Positions 53,435-61,500 of a stretch of DNA of 64,000 nucleotides are shown here, in pieces. The notes under the pieces are model-generated. The model did not search any database. It had not been told where the DNA came from and was given only the letters and a program-made list of their open reading frames with translations. The translations under genes were made by a program, and so were the position numbers. Each line of letters begins with the position of its first letter. Positions within the stretch are counted from its first letter, which is position 1. The stretch is from Kocuria massiliensis (GTDB lineage Bacteria > Actinomycetota > Actinomycetes > Actinomycetales > Micrococcaceae): positions 124,001-188,000 of the forward strand of contig NZ_LT835161.1 of the NCBI RefSeq assembly GCF_900169715.1, given 5' to 3'.

Positions 53435-54562
53435 ATGCGCATTTCGGTAGTGCGGGAGATTAAGCCCCAGGAGGAGCGGGTCGGGCTGACCCCGGCGAAT
53501 GTTGAGGAACTAACGCGGGCGGGCCACACCGTCTACGTCGAGCGCGGTGCTGGTGACGCCTCGGGATTCGAGGACGAAGCCTACGTTCGGGCTGGCGGAG
53601 AACTGACCGATCAAGAGCAGGCCTGGGCGCGGGCGGAGCTTTTGATCAAGGTCAAAGAACCCATCGAGTCGGAGTACCGCTTCCTCCGCAAGGACCTGGT
53701 GCTCTTCACGTACCTGCACTTGGCAGCGGACCGACCCTTGACTCAGGCACTTCTCGAGGCGGGAACGATCGGTATCGCTTACGAAACCGTTCAGGACGAG
53801 ACCGGCCTTCCGCTGTTGACGCCCATGAGCGAAATCGCCGGACGCCTGGCGATTCACGCGGCGGCACGGCATCTGTCCCGTGCCGGGAATGGACCTGGGA
53901 AACTACTGGGCGGCGCGCCAGGAGTCTCGCCAGGTCGCGTGGTCATTATTGGGGGAGGCGCGGTAGGACTGAACGCCGCCCTGCTGGCGATTGGCCTTCA
54001 GGCGGAGGTCACCGTGCTGGACATGTCACCACGTCGTATTCGTGAACTCGAGACGCTCTTGGACCGTCGCGCACGGGTCTTGATGTCTAATCCGGCGGTG
54101 GTCGAAGAGGAACTCGCCCAAGCTGACGTCGTGATCGGTGCCGTCTTGGTGCCGGGGAGGGCCGCACCCAAGGTCGTTCGACACGAACACCTCGAGTTGC
54201 TTCGAAAAGACGCGCTGCTGATCGACGTCGCGATCGATCAAGGCGGGGCCTTCGAGACCTCGCACCCGACGACGTACGAGGATCCGATCTTCGAGGTAGA
54301 CGGGATTCGACACTACTGCGTGGCGAACATGCCGGGTGCCGTACCGCAGACCGCGACATCGGCGCTGACCAACGCGACGATGCCGTACATCAAGAAGATC
54401 GCGGCCCTCGGCGCCGATCACGCGGTTGAGTCCGACCCCTCGATCGCCAAGGGCGTCAACACATGGAGCGGCAGGTTGCTTCAACCCGGCGTCGCGGCGG
54501 CGTTCCCTGACTTGGGAACGCCGTCGGCCAACGACGCAACGGCCGTGCCGTTGGGTGTCTAA
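53435..54562 (+). CDS. ald: Alanine dehydrogenase
   Basis: NAD-dependent deamination of L-alanine to pyruvate and ammonium. The 375 residues begin MRISVVREIKPQEERVGLTPANVEELTRAGH, the Ald/PntA N-terminal pattern. The catalytic Lys is in LLIKVKEPIESEY, the His in TYLHLAADR, and the NAD loop is IIGGGAVGLNAALLAIGLQAEV. DVAIDQGGAFETSHPTTYEDP and NMPGAVPQTATSALTNA follow. A strong AGGAGGAAAC (53420-53429) fixes the start. As last gene of the run it would regenerate pyruvate, the acceptor for the aminotransferases, and release the nitrogen. The 3' end overlaps the convergent Gfo/Idh gene by four bases. Confidence 0.92.
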   Translation: MRISVVREIKPQEERVGLTPANVEELTRAGHTVYVERGAGDASGFEDEAYVRAGGELTDQEQAWARAELLIKVKEPIESEYRFLRKDLVLFTYLHLAADRPLTQALLEAGTIGIAYETVQDETGLPLLTPMSEIAGRLAIHAAARHLSRAGNGPGKLLGGAPGVSPGRVVIIGGGAVGLNAALLAIGLQAEVTVLDMSPRRIRELETLLDRRARVLMSNPAVVEEELAQADVVIGAVLVPGRAAPKVVRHEHLELLRKDALLIDVAIDQGGAFETSHPTTYEDPIFEVDGIRHYCVANMPGAVPQTATSALTNATMPYIKKIAALGADHAVESDPSIAKGVNTWSGRLLQPGVAAAFPDLGTPSANDATAVPLGV

Positions 54563-55608
54563 CGCGAAACCTCTCGAAGCGGCCGCACCGGTTCCGGGCG
54601 GCCGCTTGCGAAGGATCGCTGGGCGGCATCGAGCAGCTCCACGCCGTGCACCCCCGACGAGGGTGTGCTGTGGTTCGGTCCACGCCCCGAAATGAGCGCC
54701 ACGAAGTCCTGCATTTCGTGGACGAACGCGGTCTCGAAACGGTCTTGATACCCCTCGAAGGCGCGTCCCGGAGAGCTGACCTGTCCGTCGACGTCGATCT
54801 GGGTGACGGCACGACCGTCGACCTCGCCCACGGCAAAGGATCCATCGGTTCCGTGCACGACGGTCCGAACGTCTTGACCCGAAGCATGCCCCCGCATCAC
54901 CGAGATCGTTGCCGTCAGCCCCGAAGAGAAAGACAGCAGCGCGCTCGCGGTGTCCAACTGGTCGTGACGGCGATACTCCTCATGAGCGACCACCGAACCC
55001 ACGGCATAGACGCTCTCGGCCTGTTCCTCGACCAACCAAGGGATGAGGTCGAAATCGTGAGCCATCATGTCCGCGAAAATACCGCCGGACCCAGCGAGGC
55101 CTTCGGGATCAGCGGCGTATTTGTCGTGATCGTAAGCGAAGACCGCGCGGAGGGCTCCGGCTCTGCCCGAGTCGAGCACGCCTTTGAGAGCCGTAAATTC
55201 CGGACTGTGCCTGCGGTGATACCCCACCATCACCTTCTCGTCGGCTCCGGCCGCCTCGATGTCGTCGAGTAGCCGGGCGTAGTCGGAGGCTCCGAGGGTT
55301 AGCGGTTTTTCGACGAATACCGGGCTGCCTGTGCGAATCGCGCGTCTCACCAGGTCGGGGTGTGTGGACCCCGGCGTCGTGATGACGACGCCGTCCGCGG
55401 TAGCGAGGGACTCGTCGAAGGTTGTGGACGTGGTTAACCGGACTCCCGCCCCTGCTTGCCCAGCCCGCTCCGTGACCGGGGCCGCGTGCAGCGTCACACG
55501 GCCCGGGTCACGGCCGACGAGCTCGACGTGTGTCACGCCGTCGGTAGCCATCAGGTGGGCGGCATGCATCTGTCCGATGGTTCCCGCCCCAACCACAGCG
55601 ATTCTCAT
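54559..55608 (-). CDS. Gfo/Idh/MocA-family oxidoreductase
   Basis: A 349-residue NAD(P)-dependent sugar or cyclitol dehydrogenase. The Rossmann loop is IAVVGAGTIGQMHAAH (residues 3-18), EKP occurs in VFVEKPLTLGASD, then GYHRRHSPEFTALK and DMMAHDFDLIPWLV with the catalytic Asp/His. The residues align with myo-inositol dehydrogenases. ATG at 55608 lies one base after the stop of the upstream Gfo/Idh gene, so the two are co-transcribed. An inositol-type operator precedes the pair. Substrate not determined. Confidence 0.85.
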   Translation of the reverse strand: MRIAVVGAGTIGQMHAAHLMATDGVTHVELVGRDPGRVTLHAAPVTERAGQAGAGVRLTTSTTFDESLATADGVVITTPGSTHPDLVRRAIRTGSPVFVEKPLTLGASDYARLLDDIEAAGADEKVMVGYHRRHSPEFTALKGVLDSGRAGALRAVFAYDHDKYAADPEGLAGSGGIFADMMAHDFDLIPWLVEEQAESVYAVGSVVAHEEYRRHDQLDTASALLSFSSGLTATISVMRGHASGQDVRTVVHGTDGSFAVGEVDGRAVTQIDVDGQVSSPGRAFEGYQDRFETAFVHEMQDFVALISGRGPNHSTPSSGVHGVELLDAAQRSFASGRPEPVRPLREVSR

Positions 55609-55609
55609 C

Positions 55610-56818
55610 TCAACCCACCGAGACTTCCCGACCACCCTGATTCGCCGACTCGGCGATCGCCTGAATGATCTCAAGGGTGTGGAGCCCCTCTGCGAACGAT
55701 CCGCATGGGGCCAGGGAGCTTTCGATACCAGCGACCTGTTCGAGGAACGCACGGGCCTGAATCGCGAAGTTATCGTTGTAATTCCAACCCACTCCGGGTG
55801 CGTCCATGGCGCAAGAGTTCGCGTAGAGAGGGGTTTCGGAATTGATGAGAACTCGGCGCTGGCCTCGGGTTTCGGCGGATGCCTGAGCGTCGTCGTACAT
55901 GAACTCGGCGGGCTTGGTGATGTCGAAGGACGCTTGAGCTCGGGGACCCACCACGTGGTAGGTCTGCGAATTCGGGGTTCCAAAGGCGACGCGAGAGATC
56001 GTGTAGGTTCCGACGGCGCCGTTGGCGAAGGTGCAGGTGAAGGTGAGGAAGTCTTCGTTTTCCACCGGCTCGACCTCGTCGGAAACTTCGACGTGACCGT
56101 GGCCGACCACGGCGCCCAGCGGAAGGTGACGTTCCTTGTAGATGGTGTCCATGACGGCTCCGCGAACCGCGGTGACGGGACCGTTGAGGTACTCGCCGGT
56201 GTCGATGACGTGCGAGCCGAGATCGCCCAGCGCCCCCGAACCGGGCCCGCCCTTGTATCGCCAGGACATGGGAGCATTCTCGTCGCATGAATAGTCGCAG
56301 AGGTATGTCGAGAGGAAGTTTGTGACTGGCCCGAACTCGCCGGAGGTGATCTTTTCCTTGATCGCGTTAATCGCCGGCATACGGCGGACGGTGTAGCCCA
56401 CGGAGGTGATGAGCGGTCGACCGTAGCGGTCGGTCTTCTGCCCGTATTCTTTCTCGAGCTGGACCATCGCCTGGGCATCTTCCAAGGTCCCGGCCAAGGG
56501 CTTTTCGCACAGGACGTGCTTGCCGGCCTCTAAAAGGCCTCGGGCGATGGGCAGGTGCAACGCGTTGCCGACGACGATGCTGACCGCATCGATCTCGGGA
56601 TCTTCAGCGACCTCGGTCCAATCTCCATAGACCTTCTCGAAGCCGTACCGTCGAGCAGTGTCCCGGCCAAGTTCTTGGTTCATGTCCGCAACGGCCGCGA
56701 GGCGTACGGAGGGGAACTCCGAGTCGAAGACGGAACCCGCCTGTCGATATCCATAGGCGTGGGACCGTCCCGCCATGCCTGCACCGATGACCGCAACGGA
56801 GAGCGTCTGCTCAGCCAT
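55610..56818 (-). CDS. Gfo/Idh/MocA-family oxidoreductase, long form
   Basis: A 402-residue member with Rossmann loop VAVIGAGMAGRSHAYGY, HVLCEKPLAGTLEDA (EKP), the long-form segment APMSWRYKGGPGSGALGDLGSHVIDTGEYL, and VENEDFLTFTCTFANGAVG. It resembles the protein at 59425 in length and in the VENEDF/VENEDY segment, so the two are probably paralogues acting on related sugar or cyclitol substrates. It is the first gene of a two-gene unit with a candidate inositol operator about 18 bases upstream. Confidence 0.85.
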   Translation of the reverse strand: MAEQTLSVAVIGAGMAGRSHAYGYRQAGSVFDSEFPSVRLAAVADMNQELGRDTARRYGFEKVYGDWTEVAEDPEIDAVSIVVGNALHLPIARGLLEAGKHVLCEKPLAGTLEDAQAMVQLEKEYGQKTDRYGRPLITSVGYTVRRMPAINAIKEKITSGEFGPVTNFLSTYLCDYSCDENAPMSWRYKGGPGSGALGDLGSHVIDTGEYLNGPVTAVRGAVMDTIYKERHLPLGAVVGHGHVEVSDEVEPVENEDFLTFTCTFANGAVGTYTISRVAFGTPNSQTYHVVGPRAQASFDITKPAEFMYDDAQASAETRGQRRVLINSETPLYANSCAMDAPGVGWNYNDNFAIQARAFLEQVAGIESSLAPCGSFAEGLHTLEIIQAIAESANQGGREVSVG

Positions 56819-56835
56819 AATTTCTCCTTGGACGT

Positions 56836-56857
56836 ATTGACCGTATGTCAGGACAAT
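56836..56857. promoter_or_regulatory. Candidate inositol-type operator before the Gfo/Idh pair
   Basis: TGTCAGGACA (56846-56855), which reads TGTCCTGACA on the transcribed-gene strand, is flanked by near-perfect arms ATTGACC/GGACAAT (one mismatch). The word fits, from memory, the published Corynebacterium IolR consensus KGWCHTRACA at all ten positions. Confidence 0.55.
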
Positions 56858-56943
56858 TATTCTGAGTTGCAGATCACAAGGTCAAGGCTTTGCGCCCCAT
56901 AAATTTTGGCTAAATCTGGTGGGCGGTGGTTGCCGTCTCCGAC

Positions 56944-57795
56944 CTAGTCTTCGATGGCGCCGATCGGTTCTCGTTTTTCGGCCTGGAACTTATCCTCGGT
57001 GCGGCCGAAGGCCCAATAGCCTGAGATGGAAATATTTTCCTTGGGGATGTTGCGCTCCTTGAGAAGGCGACGCACCTGTTTGATGGCTTCCCGCTCACCG
57101 TGGGCAAAGACGCTGATGGTGCCGTCCGGCCAGGCGTGGCGTCCAAGGGCCGCCGCTAGGGCGTTGGGGTCTCCGCCAACTCCCGGCTGAATCACCCAAT
57201 CGATCTCGACGCCGTGCGGCGTGCGGATCTCTTGCTGGTCTTCTTCGTGTTCCAAGGTGATCACGGCCAGGCCGCGTGCATCCTCCGGGAGTGCTTCGAT
57301 GGAAGCTGAGATGGCGGGTAACGCGGAGGCGTCTCCGGCAAAGAGGTGCCATTCGGCGTCGTCGTTGGGTCGGTATTTGCCGCCGGGCCCCATGAGAAGC
57401 AATGTGTCTCCGGGGGAGGCCTGAGCGGCCCAGGGGGCGGCCAGGCCCGAGGTCCCGTGTGTCACGAAGTCGATGGTCAGAGTCTTGGCCTCGCGATTCA
57501 CCGAGCGCACCGTGTACGTGCGGGTCACGGGGACGTCCTCCGGGGGGAGGGTGCGCTTGAGCTCCCGCATGTCAAAGGGCGCCACGAGATTCAGCTCGGG
57601 TTTGGCGAAGACGAGTTTGACGTATTGGTCCGTCATGCCGTTGTCCTGGAACGATTCGAAGCCCTTGCCGCCGAGGGTCAAGCGAACCATATGGGGAGTC
57701 AGCTGGCGACGTTCGATCACCTCGAGCAGTGTTTGGGGTTTGGCGGGCTTCCGGGCCGGAGCCACGCGGGGTTCGTTCGTCTGTGCGTCAGTCAT
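56944..57795 (-). CDS. Siderophore-interacting protein (ferric-siderophore reductase, ViuB type)
   Basis: A 283-residue flavin reductase that releases iron from imported siderophores in the cytosol. The FAD domain has PHMVRLTLGGKGFESF and the R-x-Y-T motif in TRTYTVRSVNRE, followed by GTSGLAAPWAAQASPGDTLLLMGPGGKY. The C-terminal SIP domain has LFAGDASALPAISASIEAL, SVFAHGEREAIKQVRRLL and ISGYWAFGRTED. ATG 57795 is supported by AGGAGAG. No siderophore transporter is adjacent. It stands alone between the Gfo/Idh pair and the Cds1-like gene. Confidence 0.9.
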   Translation of the reverse strand: MTDAQTNEPRVAPARKPAKPQTLLEVIERRQLTPHMVRLTLGGKGFESFQDNGMTDQYVKLVFAKPELNLVAPFDMRELKRTLPPEDVPVTRTYTVRSVNREAKTLTIDFVTHGTSGLAAPWAAQASPGDTLLLMGPGGKYRPNDDAEWHLFAGDASALPAISASIEALPEDARGLAVITLEHEEDQQEIRTPHGVEIDWVIQPGVGGDPNALAAALGRHAWPDGTISVFAHGEREAIKQVRRLLKERNIPKENISISGYWAFGRTEDKFQAEKREPIGAIED

Positions 57796-58195
57796 GCGGC
57801 TCTCCTGGGCGTGGTTTGGTAAGTCTGACCTCACGATAACCCTCCGGCTCGGTGACCTTCCACCGTGAAAAGTCGGCCCAACGTCGTTGTGGCGAGACGC
57901 CAGGCTCTGGGCGTGAGACGCGTCGCGTGAGGCCGCGAGGGTTGCCATACGATGGGCAAACCAGGGGGCATCGCTCCGCGCGGTTCACGATTCCTGGTGG
58001 CTCATTGACGACCTCGGCGGTTCACAGGATATCGCCGGGAAAATATGCCAGGCTTCTGTCAAGACTTGAAATGAACCGCTGGTCTGCGGAAACTGTGGCC
58101 TCTGGCGAGAATGACCAAAGATGTCCGCTTCCCGTGGGATGGGGGAAGGCCCCCACCGCGACCATAAAATCCCGACAAGCTGAGAGAAGGCCGAA
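57796..58195. other. Divergent intergenic region before the Cds1-like gene
   Basis: 400 bases without a convincing gene. The right half contains TGTCAAGACT (58057-58066; AGTCTTGACA on the other strand), nine of ten positions of the inositol-type word, 130 bases before the Cds1-like ATG. A Shine-Dalgarno-like GAGAGAAGG stands just before that ATG. I saw no terminator or riboswitch. Confidence 0.4.
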
Positions 58196-59314
58196 ATGAC
58201 TACCCCAATGGCTGGAGTGCTCCCCGTCGAAGAAGATATCAACCGATACGACGCCCAGGCTCGTCGATGGTTAGCCGATGCGATCAAGGCCGTTAAGGCC
58301 GATGCGCAACGTTCGGCCGACACTCACATTGTTCAGGTTCCCCTTCCCAAGGCCTGGGGCGTGGACCTCTACCTCAAGGACGAGTCCAGCCATCCCACGG
58401 GGTCGTTGAAGCATCGCTTGGCCCGCTCGCTCTTCCTCCACGCGCTATGCAATGGATGGATTCGCCCGGGAAAGCCCGTGGTTGAGGCTTCCAGCGGTTC
58501 CACCGCCGTCTCTGAGGCTTACTTCTCCCGCCTCATTGGCGTCCCGTTTATTGCGGTGATGTCGAAAACCACGAGTGCCCGCAAGGTGGAACTCATCGAG
58601 TCCTACGGCGGAAAGTGCCACTTTGTGGACAGCCCCGATCAGGTTTACGCGGTGGCGGCACAGCTCGCGAAGGAGTCGGACGGCCACTACATGGACCAGT
58701 TCACATATGCCGAGCGGGCCACCGATTGGCGTGGCAATAACAACATTGCCGAATCGATCTTCCAGCAACTCGAATTGGAGGAACATCCCGAACCCCGGTG
58801 GATCGTCGCGACTGCCGGAACGGGCGGAACGTCGGCCACCCTGGCTCGCTACGTTCGGTACACGGGTCGGGCCACGGGTATCTGTGTCGCGGATCCGGAC
58901 CATTCGGCGTTCTTCGCCGGTTGGCGAGACGAGAATCCCGAGGCCACCACGGACACCGGTTCGAGGATTGAGGGCATCGGCCGGCAGCGGATGGAGGCCA
59001 GCTTCATGCCAGCGAGCATCGATCGGATGATGCATGTTCCCGACGCCGCGAGCATCGCCGCGATTCGTCTGCTCGAACAGCTCACCGGGCGCAAAGCCGG
59101 TGGTTCCACGGGAACCGGCCTCTGGGCGGCCCTCAAAATCGTCTCGGAAATGGTGGCGGCAGGTGAGCAAGGCAGCGTTGTCACCCTGATGTGCGATTCC
59201 GGCGACCGTTATCTGGACAAGTACTACTGCTCTGAGTGGCTAAGCGAATCGGGTTTCGACGTCGAAGGGTACAGCCAGCGGCTCGAGGAGTTCATGACGA
59301 CGGGGCGGTTCTAA
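58196..59314 (+). CDS. Cds1-like L-cysteine desulfhydrase (PLP fold type II)
   Basis: A 372-residue cysteine-synthase-family protein most like mycobacterial Cds1, which degrades cysteine to pyruvate, sulfide and ammonium. PLP lysine Lys72 is in [13 protein letters not shown] (the synthase motif has N in place of the second H-region residue). [12 protein letters not shown] binds the carboxylate, [16 protein letters not shown] is the phosphate loop, and [13 protein letters not shown] is the C-terminal PLP-nitrogen segment. No serine acetyltransferase gene is near, which argues against biosynthesis. It is flanked by sugar-oxidoreductase genes and a possible inositol-type operator. Confidence 0.82.
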   Translation: MTTPMAGVLPVEEDINRYDAQARRWLADAIKAVKADAQRSADTHIVQVPLPKAWGVDLYLKDESSHPTGSLKHRLARSLFLHALCNGWIRPGKPVVEASSGSTAVSEAYFSRLIGVPFIAVMSKTTSARKVELIESYGGKCHFVDSPDQVYAVAAQLAKESDGHYMDQFTYAERATDWRGNNNIAESIFQQLELEEHPEPRWIVATAGTGGTSATLARYVRYTGRATGICVADPDHSAFFAGWRDENPEATTDTGSRIEGIGRQRMEASFMPASIDRMMHVPDAASIAAIRLLEQLTGRKAGGSTGTGLWAALKIVSEMVAAGEQGSVVTLMCDSGDRYLDKYYCSEWLSESGFDVEGYSQRLEEFMTTGRF

Positions 59315-59334
59315 AGGTTCCCCACCAGCTCATT

Positions 59335-59367
59335 TGTCTTGACATTAAAACAAGGCGACTCATAGGG
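59335..59367 (+). promoter_or_regulatory. Promoter with inositol-type operator before Gfo/Idh gene
   Basis: TGTCTTGACA (59335-59344) matches the IolR-like word fully and includes a consensus -35 TTGACA (59339-59344). CATAGG follows 17 bases later as a weak -10. A repressor bound here would cover the -35 element. The gene starts 58 bases downstream. Confidence 0.6.
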
Positions 59368-59424
59368 TGATGACGTCTGGACCGCTCCGTGGTGGCGGTC
59401 TCATTGTCTCGCAGAGGAGAAAAC

Positions 59425-60639
59425 GTGGCGGATCAGCGAGTTGTCGGAGTCGGTCTCATCAGTGTCGGATGGATGGGCAAGGTCCATTCTCGTGCCTATG
59501 CGAATCTCCCGGTGTTTTACCCGGAACTTGGCATCCGCCCTCGCCTCGTGATGGCTGCCGATACGGCGCCTGATCGCGCTCAGTACGCCGTCGACGTCTT
59601 GGGATTCGAGCGCGGGACCACGGATTATCACGACGTTCTCGCCGATCCCGAGATCGAGGTCGTCTCCATCTGTGCGCCGAACTTCCTGCACGCCCAGATT
59701 GCCCGGGACGTGGCCGAGGCCGGCAAGGCCTTCTGGTTGGAGAAGCCGGCGGGGCGTTCGGCGGATGAAACCCAAACCATTGCCGACGCCGCCGAGAAGG
59801 CCGGCGTGGTCAGCGCCGTCGGGTTCAACTACCGGAATACCCCGGCCATCGAATACGCGAGACAGCTCGTCGCAGAGGGCAAGCTCGGGCGAATCACCAA
59901 CGTGCGTGGCGCATTCTTTGCCGACTATTCCGCCGATCCGCGCGGGGCGCTCTCGTGGCGCTTCCGCCGCGAATTGGCCGGCTCCGGCGTGCTCGGTGAC
60001 CTCATGGGCCACCTGATTGATCTGACGCACTACGTCGTCGGCCCGATCTCCGAGGTGACGGCGGCGACCTCGACGGTATATGCCGAGCGGCCCGAGATGC
60101 CGATGGGCAGCGGCACGCATTTTGCCGTGGTCGAGAACGGCGAGATGAAGCCCGTCGAAAACGAGGATTACGCCTCGATGCTGGTCCGCTATCCGTCGAA
60201 CGACGGCGCGTCCCCGGCCATCGGAACGCTTGAGGCTTCTCGCGTGGCCAACGGGCCGCGTGCCGAATACGGCCTCGAGGTCTACGGAACTCAAGGATCG
60301 CTCCGGTGGGACTTCGAGCGCATGAATGAATTGCAGCTGGCCCTGAATTCCGCGCCTCACGTGGGGTATACGACCATCATGGCCGGACCCGATTTTGGTG
60401 ACTTCTCGGTGTTCCAACCAGGCGCCGGAACGCCCATGGGCTACGACGACCTCAAGACCATCGAGGCCAAAAAATTCCTGTTGGCCTACTTGGGGCAAGA
60501 CTCTCAACACGCGGACATTAAGGACGGGCTGGCCGCCAACCGTGTGGTCAGCGCCGCGGAAGCCTCCGCCGAGAGTGGCCGTTGGGAGCGGGTGGAGCCG
60601 GTCGAAGGCACCAGTGCCCAACAGGCCGTAGGCTCCTAG
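59425..60639 (+). CDS. Gfo/Idh/MocA-family oxidoreductase, long form
   Basis: A 404-residue NAD(P)-dependent dehydrogenase. Rossmann loop GVGLISVGWMGKVHSRAY (an S-for-A variant of GxGxxG), EKP in FWLEKPAGRSADE, GFNYRNTPAIEYAR, the long-form ALSWRFRRELAGSGVLGDLMGHLIDLTHYVVG, and MKPVENEDYASMLVRYP. Similar in plan to the protein at 55610. Start is GTG 59425, with AGAGGAGAAAAC immediately before; an upstream ATG-like start at 59389 has none. Under a probable inositol-regulated promoter. Substrate unknown. Confidence 0.85.
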   Translation: MADQRVVGVGLISVGWMGKVHSRAYANLPVFYPELGIRPRLVMAADTAPDRAQYAVDVLGFERGTTDYHDVLADPEIEVVSICAPNFLHAQIARDVAEAGKAFWLEKPAGRSADETQTIADAAEKAGVVSAVGFNYRNTPAIEYARQLVAEGKLGRITNVRGAFFADYSADPRGALSWRFRRELAGSGVLGDLMGHLIDLTHYVVGPISEVTAATSTVYAERPEMPMGSGTHFAVVENGEMKPVENEDYASMLVRYPSNDGASPAIGTLEASRVANGPRAEYGLEVYGTQGSLRWDFERMNELQLALNSAPHVGYTTIMAGPDFGDFSVFQPGAGTPMGYDDLKTIEAKKFLLAYLGQDSQHADIKDGLAANRVVSAAEASAESGRWERVEPVEGTSAQQAVGS

Positions 60640-60690
60640 CCGCCCCTACCTGCCTCAGCGCCGCCGCCGAACGTCGCCGTCCGGTACTCG

Positions 60691-60733
60691 CCAGGCCTCG
60701 AGCGCCCAATCTCATGCGAGCTCGAGGGCCTGG
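60691..60733. terminator. Hairpin between convergent Gfo/Idh and xdhC genes
   Basis: Arms CCAGGCCTCGAGC (60691-60703) and GCTCGAGGGCCTGG (60720-60733) pair over 13 bases with one bulge, overlapping the xdhC stop. No T-run, so termination strength is uncertain. Confidence 0.5.
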
Positions 60734-61500
60734 GTCAGTGCCGCCGTGACGCTGACCGCGATGACGGCCGGTGATTTTCCCGTAATTTCGGGCATCCCGA
60801 TCGGGCAGGTGATGCTGTCGACCTCGGCGTCCGCGTGCCCTAATTCCCGTAACTTTTTGCGGAATCGAGCCCATTTGGCCGCGGACCCAATCAGACCGAT
60901 GCTTCCAAGGTCGCCTCGACGCAAGGCCGCATCGCACAGGATGAGGTCCTCAGAGTGATCGTGGGACATGATGAGCACGTGGCTTCCCGCCGGTAGCTCG
61001 TTCAGAGCTGTCTCAGGGGCTGGGGCATGGTGGACCTGGAGAGACGAGACGTCGCTCAGGGAGTCAGCCTCGTCCACGGCGTCTTGCCGGCTGTCCACGA
61101 GGTGGAGGGTTAGCGGAAGCCGACCCAGCGCCCGGATGATTTCCCAACCCACGTGCCCAGCTCCAAAGACGGCCACCACCGGTGGAGCGGCCACAGGTTC
61201 CAACAACGCCGTCACCCGACCCCCGCAACACTGTTGGCCGTAGCGCGTTACCGCATGTTCGTTGAGGGACATTTCCTCGGTCACGGGGACCACAGAACCT
61301 TCCTCGAGCATGCGCCGGGCCAGGTCCGTCAGCGTTGCTTCCAAATTCCCACCGCCGACGGTGTCCCAGGCGCGGTCGCGGGACACGAGCATCTTGGCGC
61401 CCGCCCTCCGTGGGGAATGCCCTCGGGTTTCAATCAGGGTCACGAGAACCCCGGCCGACCCTTCCTCCCGGAGCCGTTGGAGCCCGGTCAACCACTGCAT
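60712..61500 (-). CDS. xdhC: Xanthine dehydrogenase accessory protein
   Basis: Binds, protects and helps sulfurate and insert the molybdenum cofactor of xanthine dehydrogenase. The 262 residues have the N-terminal XdhC/CoxI domain (GSAGVLVTLIETRGHSPRRAGAKML, DTVGGGNLEA, YGQQCCGGRVTALLEP with the paired Cys). A C-terminal Rossmann domain begins VVAVFGAGHVGWEIIRALG and ends with SIGLIGSAAKWARFRKKL and CPIGMPEITGKSPAVIAVS. Its ATG overlaps the xdhB stop (TGATG). A GTG one codon upstream is an alternative. Last gene of the xdh operon. Confidence 0.92.
   Translation of the reverse strand: MQWLTGLQRLREEGSAGVLVTLIETRGHSPRRAGAKMLVSRDRAWDTVGGGNLEATLTDLARRMLEEGSVVPVTEEMSLNEHAVTRYGQQCCGGRVTALLEPVAAPPVVAVFGAGHVGWEIIRALGRLPLTLHLVDSRQDAVDEADSLSDVSSLQVHHAPAPETALNELPAGSHVLIMSHDHSEDLILCDAALRRGDLGSIGLIGSAAKWARFRKKLRELGHADAEVDSITCPIGMPEITGKSPAVIAVSVTAALTQALELA

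Noticed and set aside
55609-56478. Fusion of the two Gfo/Idh genes suggested by a long open frame
   Set aside because: The upstream part of that frame is antisense-like noise over the 55610-56818 gene. The MRIAVVGAGTIG start at 55608 is a proper N-terminus.
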